A program made the translations under genes and the position numbers. A stretch of DNA of 64,000 bases from Candidatus Buchananbacteria bacterium CG10_big_fil_rev_8_21_14_0_10_33_19 (GTDB lineage: Bacteria > Patescibacteria > ABY1 > 2-01-FULL-39-33). Below, piece by piece: positions 40,882-48,303 of the stretch. The stretch covers positions 1 through 64,000 of the forward strand of contig PEZY01000012.1 of NCBI GenBank assembly GCA_002773855.1, written 5' to 3'. The notes below the pieces were generated by a model. The model was not told the DNA's origin. It saw only the letters and a program-made list of their open reading frames with translations, and did not search any database. Numbering within the stretch: position 1 is the first letter of the stretch; every line of letters starts with the position of its first letter.

Positions 40882-41136
40882 ATGTATTACCTCTATATTT
40901 TAAAATGCACTGATCAGACACTTTATACTGGTATCACCACGGATTTGGAGCGTCGACTAAAAGAACATAATTCCTCGGCTTTGGGCGCCAAATATACTCG
41001 TGGTCGTCGGCCAACTAAATTAGTTTATAGTCAAAAATTTAAAAATCGCTCGTTAGCTCAACAGGCCGAGGCCAAAATTAAAAAATTATCACGCCTAGAT
41101 AAATTGAAATTAATAAAAAGTATAGTAGCCGCCTAA
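40882..41136 (+). CDS. GIY-YIG nuclease-domain protein (UPF0213)
   Basis: 84 aa, the size of the stand-alone YhbQ group. YYLYILKCTDQTLYTGITTDLERRLKEHN holds the two YI/YTG strands and the conserved Arg; GAKYTRGRRPTKLVY and the Glu in QQAEAKIKKLS follow. Small single-domain members act on nucleic acids; the substrate here is unknown. Confidence 0.9.
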   Translation: MYYLYILKCTDQTLYTGITTDLERRLKEHNSSALGAKYTRGRRPTKLVYSQKFKNRSLAQQAEAKIKKLSRLDKLKLIKSIVAA

Positions 41137-41157
41137 ATGGCGGTTTTGTGGTATAAT
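41128..41157 (+). promoter_or_regulatory. terminator hairpin overlapping stop, then msrB promoter
   Basis: CCGCC-TAAAT-GGCGG-TTTT (41129-41147) contains the stop codon of the GIY-YIG gene in its loop. TGGTATAAT at 41149-41157 is an extended -10 for msrB-msrA. Confidence 0.65.
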
Positions 41158-41183
41158 TAATTGGTACAAATAATCATAAATAT

Positions 41184-41546
41184 ATGGCTTATACTAAATT
41201 AACTCCCGAGGAGGAAAGAGTAATATTACACAAGGGGACCGAAACACCGTTTAGTGGCGAGTACGAAAAACATTCTGAACAGGGCATTTATATTTGTAAG
41301 CAGTGTGGTGCTGAACTATTTAAATCTGACGACAAGTTTGATGCCCATTGTGGCTGGCCTAGTTTTGACGACGAAATTTCTGGGGCCATCTTAAAGACGC
41401 CAGATGCTGATGGTAGTCGGACGGAGATTCAATGTGCCAAATGCCAAGGTCATTTGGGGCATGTGTTTACTGGTGAAAACATGACCGAAAAAAATAAACG
41501 CTATTGTGTTAATTCTATCTCTTTGAAATTTAACGCTGTTAAGTAA
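41184..41546 (+). CDS. msrB: peptide-methionine (R)-S-oxide reductase
   Basis: Repairs R-sulfoxide of methionine. 120 aa. Zinc ligands Cys38, Cys41, Cys84 and Cys87; catalytic Cys108 in RYCVNSISLKF; HCGWPSF at 55-61. First of an msrB-msrA pair (18-nt gap), together covering both sulfoxide stereoisomers. Cytoplasmic, no signal peptide. Confidence 0.96.
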   Translation: MAYTKLTPEEERVILHKGTETPFSGEYEKHSEQGIYICKQCGAELFKSDDKFDAHCGWPSFDDEISGAILKTPDADGSRTEIQCAKCQGHLGHVFTGENMTEKNKRYCVNSISLKFNAVK

Positions 41547-41564
41547 ATTTTTAATTTTATTTAG

Positions 41565-42098
41565 ATGAAAAATAATCAAGAAATAATTTTGGGCGGCGGT
41601 TGTTTCTGGTGCACCGAGGCGGTTTTTGCTGGTATGGCAGGCGTTATCGAAACTTACCCTGGGTATAGCGGTGGCACCACTGCTAATCCAACTTATGAAC
41701 AAGTATGTAGTGGCACGACTGGCCACGCCGAAGTAATGAAACTAGTTTACGATGAAGAGGTTTTGCCACCTCATAAAATATTGCAAATATTTTTTACGAT
41801 GCACGATCCCACATCATTAAACAAGCAAGGTAACGATACCGGTACTCAGTATCGCTCGGTGATTTATTATACAAGCCCAGATCAACAGAAAATAATTGAA
41901 GATTTTATAGCCGAAGCAGCCAAAGATTATACCAAGCCAATTGTGACCGAGGTAAAGCCACTGGATCAGTTTTATTCAGCCGAAGACTATCATTATAATT
42001 ATTTTAAAAATAATCCAGAACAAGCTTATTGTTCATTTGTCATAGCCCCCAAAGTTAAAAAAATTCAAGAAAAATTCACCCTGTCAAATAATATTTAA
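41565..42098 (+). CDS. msrA: peptide-methionine (S)-S-oxide reductase
   Basis: Repairs S-sulfoxide of methionine. 177 aa with catalytic Cys13 in GGCFWCTEAVF (Cys16 also present), GYSGG, and HDPTSLNKQGNDTGTQYRS. YHYNYFKNNPEQAYC includes a probable resolving Cys. Co-transcribed with msrB. Confidence 0.96.
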   Translation: MKNNQEIILGGGCFWCTEAVFAGMAGVIETYPGYSGGTTANPTYEQVCSGTTGHAEVMKLVYDEEVLPPHKILQIFFTMHDPTSLNKQGNDTGTQYRSVIYYTSPDQQKIIEDFIAEAAKDYTKPIVTEVKPLDQFYSAEDYHYNYFKNNPEQAYCSFVIAPKVKKIQEKFTLSNNI

Positions 42099-42117
42099 TA
42101 GAATAAAACTAAAAAAT

Positions 42118-42669
42118 ATGAAAAAAATAATTTTTATTAGTTTACTGGTTATTTTGGTGGTAACAGCTATTGGGTTATTAGTCTATTTTGGTAATTACAA
42201 TAGCCAAAATTACAAACTAGAATTAAAATCGGTGAATACTTTTCAGGAGTGTGCAGATGCTGGCCAGCCAATTATGGAAAGCTACCCCCGACAGTGTAAT
42301 TATGGTGGCAAGAATTTTGTCGAGGATATTGGCAATGAACTAGAAAAGACTAATTTAATTAGACTAGATAATCCACGACCTAATCAAAAAATTACTAGTC
42401 CACTAGTAGTAGCTGGTGAGGCTCGGGGTAATTGGTTTTTTGAAGCTAGTTTTCCAGTTGAATTACATGATAGTAATAATAATTTGCTCGGCACTGGTAT
42501 TGCCACGGCTCAAGGTGATTGGATGACTACCAATTTCGTGCCATTTTATGTGTCGATGACTTTTACAACTCCACAAACTTCAAATGGCAATTTAATTTTA
42601 AAAAAGGACAATCCATCTGGTTTACCAGAGCATGATGATCAGTTAATTGTGCCAGTTTTGTTTCAGTAA
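42118..42669 (+). CDS. membrane-anchored Gmad2-domain protein
   Basis: 183 aa. One N-terminal transmembrane helix (about 4-24), a short Cys-containing stretch (ECADAGQPIMESYPRQC) resembling a small repeat often next to Gmad2, then the Ig-like Gmad2 domain (about 80-180) with LDNPRPNQKITSPLVVAGEAR and ASFPVELHDSNNN. Extracytoplasmic. Binding partner unknown. 19 nt after msrA. Confidence 0.85.
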   Translation: MKKIIFISLLVILVVTAIGLLVYFGNYNSQNYKLELKSVNTFQECADAGQPIMESYPRQCNYGGKNFVEDIGNELEKTNLIRLDNPRPNQKITSPLVVAGEARGNWFFEASFPVELHDSNNNLLGTGIATAQGDWMTTNFVPFYVSMTFTTPQTSNGNLILKKDNPSGLPEHDDQLIVPVLFQ

Positions 42670-42713
42670 AATATAAGTTATAATTAATAACATAAATAAT
42701 TTTTGTTAATTTT

Positions 42714-43520
42714 ATGAGTGAAAAATCAAGCAATAAAGACTATAAACCATTTAATGATGACAATTTTGCAGGTGAAAAAGAGTATTTAGATGATTTAAAG
42801 AAACAAGAATCAGAAAGTGTAAGTGAAGAGTTTGAAAAATATGATGATGATTTGAAAGTTGGTCTTATTGAATCGATGGTTGATAAAAATAAAAATCAAC
42901 CGGATTATTCTAAGCCACCAAAATTAGAATTAAAAGATATGATGAACAAAGAAGGTGAAGTCGTAGATTTTAGTAAAGCTAAAAATTATCATGAATTAAT
43001 TGAAATGATTACTAGAGAAGGTACTATCTCTAATCAATTGGGCCAGGAATTGCCAGCTGAGTCAGTAATTAATTTAATTTATAAATTAACTTATCAAGAT
43101 TTAAAAAAGCATCAAAAGGAGGACTGGACCAATATTACTTTGCGTCATAAATTGCGTGAAACAGTAGCTAAATTAATTTATGAATATAAGAAAACTGATG
43201 AGTATAAAACTTTAATGAATGTTGATTTGAGTGGCGCCAGTAGTATTGAGGCAGTATTAGATATCGTAGATCAACAACAAGAATTAATTGATGCACAAGG
43301 TAATCACGTAGAGCCAGAAATTATACTTGATAATATTAAAGAGGGCAGGCTACATTTGTTGCCAGAGCCGATTAGGTTTAAAGTTATAGAAATTAATAGA
43401 CGAAATAATGAGCAAGAGATGATAGATAATGAAAAAAATAAATCAACTAGTAAATCCGGCTCATCGTTGTTTGGACGTTTAGGTAGGGCTCTATCTCAAT
43501 TAAAATTCTGGGGTAAATAA
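42714..43520 (+). CDS. hydrophilic protein, unknown
   Basis: 268 aa, acidic N-terminus (DDDLK and EEFEKYDD clusters) and a basic, glycine-containing C-terminus (SSLFGRLGRALSQLKFWGK) that could form an amphipathic membrane-associating helix. Mostly helical middle (about 85-160). No family recognised. Own terminator follows. Confidence 0.65.
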   Translation: MSEKSSNKDYKPFNDDNFAGEKEYLDDLKKQESESVSEEFEKYDDDLKVGLIESMVDKNKNQPDYSKPPKLELKDMMNKEGEVVDFSKAKNYHELIEMITREGTISNQLGQELPAESVINLIYKLTYQDLKKHQKEDWTNITLRHKLRETVAKLIYEYKKTDEYKTLMNVDLSGASSIEAVLDIVDQQQELIDAQGNHVEPEIILDNIKEGRLHLLPEPIRFKVIEINRRNNEQEMIDNEKNKSTSKSGSSLFGRLGRALSQLKFWGK

Positions 43521-43531
43521 ATTTATTAATC

Positions 43532-43562
43532 AAAAAACCACTAAAGTTATTAGTGGTTTTTT
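43532..43562. terminator. convergent terminator
   Basis: AAAACCACTAA and TTAGTGGTTTT arms with a short AGT-type loop, between the 268-aa gene and the LCP gene. Confidence 0.9.
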
Positions 43563-43574
43563 GGCGGCCTTATT

Positions 43575-45125
43575 TTAATTTCTGCCCAAGATGATTAGGA
43601 AATTAGCTTTAGAGGTAATAGTAATTGGCAACAGAGTGGTAATTTTAACACCATAAGTTTTAGCTAGTTCGTCAGCAGTGCCAGGATTTTTGCCATTAGA
43701 TAAATCGTAAATAATAGTTTTTTCATAGTCATGATTGTCAGCATTGCCAGTGCTAATTACATCTAGACCCTTCTTTTCTAATTGAGTTTGTTGTTGTCCA
43801 GCATAACCAGTTATCCAAGTGCCGTTTTGAATTTCGATAGTGGCGCTTTCATTTTGGTAATCATTACTACTGCTAACTGGCAAAGTATTTGTTACTTCGG
43901 TTTCTACTGCTTCTGCAGTTTTTGTGGTGTTATTAATTTTATCTTCTAAAACAGTTGGCTTAATGTCACCTTTAATAATCAGTTCAGCGCCCTCACTATA
44001 GAAAATATTTTTCCATAGGGCTTTAATAGCCGCAAAATTACCATCGTTGGGAATTAAAACATAAGCCCCATTAACAATTTGGGAATGAACTAAGCCACCT
44101 GATGCATCAGATAGAGTATGACTAATTATTTTACTAGTATCAATATCTTTAGACATTTGAGCTAGCTTTAATAATTGCCAAATTTCTAAATTAGTATCAA
44201 TGTGGTCGTTGTAGGCACTAAGGAGGCTGTTTATTTTTTTAGGATTTAAAATAGTATCAACGGTAAAAATCTTTTCTTTTAAGGCGGATAAAATCTTTTG
44301 TTGTCTTTTAGATCTAGCAAAATCAGAACCCTCTCCACCTAAAGCGTGACGTGACCGGGCATATTTTAGGGCGAGCGCTCCATCCATATGTTGTTGGCCT
44401 TGTTTGATGTTTAAGGTTTCGTAGCGATTTTCGATAGGGAAAATATCTTCTTTACCACGAGTAGGGTATTCATAATCAATTAAATCTCTTTCTACATAAA
44501 TATCAACTCCACCAAATTCATCAATTAATCTTTCAAAGCCAGAAAAATCAACAGTGACATAATAGGCTATGTTGGTTTCTAGGAGATCGTTTATAGCGTT
44601 AATCATTTCACCGCCACCGCTACCCTCGGCTTTTCTTTCGGCGTAGGCGTTAATGGCGTTAATTTTTGTCCAATCGTAGCTGCTAGTTTTAATACTGAGG
44701 TCTCGAGGGATAGACAGCATCGCTACTTGATTGGCGCTAGGTTTTAAAGAACCAAGAATTATAGTATCGGCTAGGGTGCCACCTTCATGGCCTTTACCGC
44801 CAATGCCAATTAGTAAAATATTAATACGGTCTTCTGGTTCACCAACTAGTTCTTTGCTACCGGAACCAATTAATTTACCCATTTGTTGGAGTAGATTTAG
44901 TTTGGATAGGTTTCTGACTAAATTCTCATCAGAAAAAACTATTGAAGAAGAAAAAACTGCCAAGCAGATTATTATGACTATAACTATGCTGGCAATTAAT
45001 TTTTTGATATTATATTTTCTTTTTGGCCTATAGTGTTTTGTTGGTTCAGTGTTTATTGAGGTTTCAGCGGTTTTTATGTCCTCTTTGTTTTCTTCTGATA
45101 ATAGGTTAACCTTGACTTTTTCCAT
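43575..45125 (-). CDS. LytR-CpsA-Psr (LCP) family protein with LytR_C domain
   Basis: 516 aa from MEKVKVNLLS (45125); an ATG 15 codons upstream is possible. One transmembrane helix at about 45-65, then the LCP domain with RINILLIGIGGKG, MLSIPRDLSI, LKYARSRH and SDFARSKRQQ, the Arg/Asp set that binds polyprenyl pyrophosphate. The C-terminal LytR_C domain (about 425-510) includes IEIQNGTWITGYA. It would transfer glycopolymers to the cell wall. Confidence 0.93.
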   Translation of the reverse strand: MEKVKVNLLSEENKEDIKTAETSINTEPTKHYRPKRKYNIKKLIASIVIVIIICLAVFSSSIVFSDENLVRNLSKLNLLQQMGKLIGSGSKELVGEPEDRINILLIGIGGKGHEGGTLADTIILGSLKPSANQVAMLSIPRDLSIKTSSYDWTKINAINAYAERKAEGSGGGEMINAINDLLETNIAYYVTVDFSGFERLIDEFGGVDIYVERDLIDYEYPTRGKEDIFPIENRYETLNIKQGQQHMDGALALKYARSRHALGGEGSDFARSKRQQKILSALKEKIFTVDTILNPKKINSLLSAYNDHIDTNLEIWQLLKLAQMSKDIDTSKIISHTLSDASGGLVHSQIVNGAYVLIPNDGNFAAIKALWKNIFYSEGAELIIKGDIKPTVLEDKINNTTKTAEAVETEVTNTLPVSSSNDYQNESATIEIQNGTWITGYAGQQQTQLEKKGLDVISTGNADNHDYEKTIIYDLSNGKNPGTADELAKTYGVKITTLLPITITSKANFLIILGRN

Positions 45126-45227
45126 TATTTTTTGTAAATTAAGTTTTCTTGTATGTATTAATTCAAACACATCTTTTATTGTAGTTGATTAGTTGATATT
45201 TGACAAGGTTTTGTGTTATAACAAAAC

Positions 45228-45256
45228 TTGTAAAATATCGTTTTAACTGCTATAAT
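45228..45256 (+). promoter_or_regulatory. lepB promoter
   Basis: TTGTAA (45228-45233), 17-nt spacer, TATAAT (45251-45256). The GTG start of lepB is 30 nt downstream. Confidence 0.65.
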
Positions 45257-45285
45257 TTCACTATTAATAGTTTAGATTAAAATCA

Positions 45286-45918
45286 GTGGATAATTTTTCA
45301 GATTACAATTCAAGTATGGGTCAGTATTCATTTGGTGAACCACCCAAAAGTCGTTTAAAGAAAACTTTAGAGTTTGTTTGGGAGATGACCAAAATCACTT
45401 GTATCTCTTTGGTAATCATATTACCAATCAGATATTTTTTGATTCAGCCTTTTTATGTTAAAGGAGCTTCCATGGAGCCAAATTTTTATGACCATGAATA
45501 CTTAATTATTGATGAAATCACTTATCGTTTTAACGAGCCTAAGCGTGGTGATATTATAGTGTTTAAATATCCTAAAGATCCTAGACAATTTTTTATTAAA
45601 AGAGTGATTGGTTTACCTGGTGAAACTGTTAAAATTAAAGATGGTTTGATTTTTATTACTTCAGTTGACGGTCAGGAGAATGTTTTATCAGAAGATTATT
45701 TGCCTAGTGATATTGAAAATGTATTACCAGTTAGTGGTTATGGCGAGGTGGTTTTAAATAATGATGAATATTATTTGATGGGTGATAACCGTGATCAAAG
45801 TTTGGATTCACGAGTTTTCGGTCCAGTAAAGGCTGACTACATTATTGGTCGGACTTGGCTACGCGGTTGGCCGTTTAATCGGTTGACTTTATTTAATACT
45901 CCAGAGTACGGATTTTAA
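45286..45918 (+). CDS. lepB: signal peptidase I
   Basis: Removes signal peptides from Sec/Tat substrates. 210 aa, GTG start. One transmembrane helix at about 33-53, Ser62 in KGASMEPN and Lys105 in FFIKRVIGLPGE as catalytic dyad, GDNRDQSLDSRVFG as box E. A single anchor, as in Gram-positive SipS-type enzymes. hisS begins 28 nt later. Confidence 0.96.
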   Translation: MDNFSDYNSSMGQYSFGEPPKSRLKKTLEFVWEMTKITCISLVIILPIRYFLIQPFYVKGASMEPNFYDHEYLIIDEITYRFNEPKRGDIIVFKYPKDPRQFFIKRVIGLPGETVKIKDGLIFITSVDGQENVLSEDYLPSDIENVLPVSGYGEVVLNNDEYYLMGDNRDQSLDSRVFGPVKADYIIGRTWLRGWPFNRLTLFNTPEYGF

Positions 45919-45945
45919 TTATAAATATATCAACACAATTACAGT

Positions 45946-47445
45946 ATGCCTAAGAAAAAAGTAGTGATCACTAAAAAAACTGACAAGCCAGCCGAAAAAA
46001 AAGTGGCCAAGGAAGTTAAAAAAACCAAAAGATCTAAAAAAGATTTGATTACCGTTACCGGTATGCGTGATATTTTGCCTCAAGATCAGAGGTATTGGGA
46101 AAAAGTTCGCGCAGTAGCTAAACAAATTTCTAAGGACTATGGCTATGATCGAATTGATACGCCAATTTTGGAGTACGCAGATTTATTTACTAGAGGTATT
46201 GGTTCACAAACTGATGTGGTTGAAAAAGAAATGTTTGCTTTTACCGATCAGGGTGGTGACGATTTAGCTTTGCGGCCAGAAGGCACTGCTTCGGTAGTTA
46301 GAGCTTATATTCAGCATGGCATGTTAAATAATACCCAGCCAGTAAAATTTTTTTACATGGGGCCATTGTTTAGACACGAAAAGCCTCAGTCTGGCCGATA
46401 CAGACAGTTTTTCCAATTTGGTTTTGAAGCCATTGGTGAAGATAATCCAGCCTTAGATGCCCAGTTGATTTTAATGGGTTGGAATGCTTTAAATGATTTG
46501 GGTATTGAATCAGTAATCCAGGTTAACAGTATTGGTTGTCGTGATTGTCGAGAAGAATACAAAAAGGCTTTGGTTAAATATTATAAAACCAAATCTAAAT
46601 CATTGTGTGAAAGTTGTAAGACTAGAATTTCTAAAAATCCTCTAAGATTGTTAGACTGTAAGGAAGATAGTTGTAAGGAAATTAAAAAAGACGCTCCACA
46701 GATATTGGATTATTTAGACAATAATTGTAAGGATCATTTTATGAAAGTAATTGGTTATTTAGATGAACTCGATTTGCCTTATGTGCTTAGTCCGTTTACA
46801 GTTAGAGGCTTGGATTATTATACTAGAACTATATTTGAATACTGGGCTGTTGATGATAGTGAAGGTAAAAACGCCTTAGGTGGTGGTGGCAGGTATGATA
46901 GTCTGGTGAAAATATTAGGCGGCCGTGAAGAAACTCCAGCTTGTGGCTTGGCAATGGGTGTTGATAGAATTGTGGCTAAAATGCGAGAAAAAAATATAGA
47001 AGTTGCTGAAGAAAGAATTGATGTTTTTGTAGCTCAGCTGGGCGATGCGGCTAAAAAGAAAGCTATGGTGATGTATGAGACTCTCAGAAAAAATGGTAGC
47101 TTTACAGTGTCTCAGGCTTTTCATAAGGATAGTTTAAAAAAGCAGTTGGAAATTGCCAATAAAATGCGAGTTAAGTTTACAGTGATTATTGGTCAAAAAG
47201 AAGTTGGCGATGGCACTATTATGCTAAGAGATATGCAGGGTGGTGTTCAGGAGGTGATTGATTTTAATAAAATAGAAAGAGAGTTAAAAAAACGGTTAGA
47301 AAAGTATCGCGAAGGCGCAGTTATCGACTTAACTCAAGGTGAAGAAAATAATAATAAAATGTCTGGCAATGTTTCTGGTGGCATTAATGAAAATGAAGAA
47401 AAAAATGAAGAAATAGAAGCAACAGAGAGATTGGACTTAGAATAA
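45946..47445 (+). CDS. hisS: histidyl-tRNA synthetase
   Basis: 499 aa, longer than the usual ~420. Core has GMRDILPQD, motif 2 FRHEKPQSGRYRQF, HisA motif LDYYTRTIFE, and GGGGRYD. The C-terminal anticodon domain starts VFVAQLGD. A Lys-rich N-terminal extension (1-33) and an acidic, Asn/Glu-rich tail (~450-499) are extra; both are AT-rich low complexity and probably dispensable. Four Cys in CRDCREEY and CESCKT suggest a zinc insertion. Confidence 0.96.
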   Translation: MPKKKVVITKKTDKPAEKKVAKEVKKTKRSKKDLITVTGMRDILPQDQRYWEKVRAVAKQISKDYGYDRIDTPILEYADLFTRGIGSQTDVVEKEMFAFTDQGGDDLALRPEGTASVVRAYIQHGMLNNTQPVKFFYMGPLFRHEKPQSGRYRQFFQFGFEAIGEDNPALDAQLILMGWNALNDLGIESVIQVNSIGCRDCREEYKKALVKYYKTKSKSLCESCKTRISKNPLRLLDCKEDSCKEIKKDAPQILDYLDNNCKDHFMKVIGYLDELDLPYVLSPFTVRGLDYYTRTIFEYWAVDDSEGKNALGGGGRYDSLVKILGGREETPACGLAMGVDRIVAKMREKNIEVAEERIDVFVAQLGDAAKKKAMVMYETLRKNGSFTVSQAFHKDSLKKQLEIANKMRVKFTVIIGQKEVGDGTIMLRDMQGGVQEVIDFNKIERELKKRLEKYREGAVIDLTQGEENNNKMSGNVSGGINENEEKNEEIEATERLDLE

Positions 47446-47460
47446 TAATAAATAATAAGT

Positions 47461-47500
47461 TATAATTAGTATAATATAACTCATAGAAAGCGAGGTGAAA
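47461..47500 (+). promoter_or_regulatory. rpsU promoter and RBS
   Basis: Two overlapping TATAAT -10 candidates (47461-47466, 47470-47475), then GCGAGGTGAAA (47490-47500) as the RBS 4 nt before the GTG start. Confidence 0.5.
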
Positions 47501-47504
47501 CCCA

Positions 47505-47741
47505 GTGGCGGAAGTTAAAAGAAAAAAAGGTGAAACATTTGAAGCTTTAGTTAGAAGATTCAGTAAGAAGATTCAACAAAGTGGACGATTGATTCAATCA
47601 AGAAAAATTAGATATTACGAACCAAAAAAGAATAAAACAGCTGTTAGATCAGCAGCTTCTCGAAGAGAAGAAATATCTGAAAAAAGAGAATATTTAAAGA
47701 AAATCGGCAAACTAGTTGATGAAAGAGATAAGAGAAGATAA
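47505..47741 (+). CDS. rpsU: 30S ribosomal protein S21
   Basis: 78 aa, GTG start chosen by the RBS at 47490. VKRKKGETFEALVRRFSKKIQQSG is the S21 N-terminus; the middle is KIRYYEPKKNK and the C-terminal REYLKKIGKLV adds to the common length (~60-70). Located near the 3' end of 16S rRNA and the anti-SD. Followed by the yqeY gene, the usual partner. Confidence 0.93.
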   Translation: MAEVKRKKGETFEALVRRFSKKIQQSGRLIQSRKIRYYEPKKNKTAVRSAASRREEISEKREYLKKIGKLVDERDKRR

Positions 47742-47817
47742 TCAAGTTTGTAGAGCATATTAGGCTGAGAAAATGTTTTTCAGCCTCATAGCCTTATAAG
47801 TTTAATTAGTAATTACC

Positions 47818-48276
47818 ATGTCCTTAGCCGAACAAATTAATCAAGATTTTTTAGTAGCGTTTAAAAGTAAAAATAGTGATGTGGTGGCTGTTTTGCGTAT
47901 GCTTAAATCATCATTGACTAATAAAGAAATTGAAAAAAAATTACCCAAGAGTGAAGCTTTGTCTGATGATGATGTAATAGCTATTATAAAATCAGAAATT
48001 AAAAAAAGAAAAGATTCTTATACATCATATACTGAAGCTAATAGAAATGATCTAGCCGAAAAAGAAGAACAGGAAATTAAAATTTTAGAAAAATATTTAC
48101 CAGAGCAGATGTCCGATGATCAGATAAAAGATATTGTTTTACAAGTTGTCACAGAAACCGGCGCCAGTAGTCCAGCTGATTTTGGTAAAGTGATGGGAGC
48201 AGTTATGGCCCAAACTAAAAATCAGGCCGATGGTCAATTAGTATCTAGTCTAGTGAAGGCAGTACTAGCCAAATAA
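47818..48276 (+). CDS. yqeY: GatB/YqeY domain protein
   Basis: 152 aa. SLAEQINQDFLVAFKSKN, then VVAVLRMLKSSLTNKEIEK and EIKILEKYLPEQMSDDQIK are the family segments; GKVMGAVMAQTKNQADG is the YqeY/GatB tail that contacts tRNA in GatB. The stand-alone protein's role is unclear, perhaps tRNA-dependent amidation. rpsU-yqeY order is conserved widely. Confidence 0.94.
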   Translation: MSLAEQINQDFLVAFKSKNSDVVAVLRMLKSSLTNKEIEKKLPKSEALSDDDVIAIIKSEIKKRKDSYTSYTEANRNDLAEKEEQEIKILEKYLPEQMSDDQIKDIVLQVVTETGASSPADFGKVMGAVMAQTKNQADGQLVSSLVKAVLAK

Positions 48277-48303
48277 CAAGAACTAAATAAATTAACATGC
48301 TTT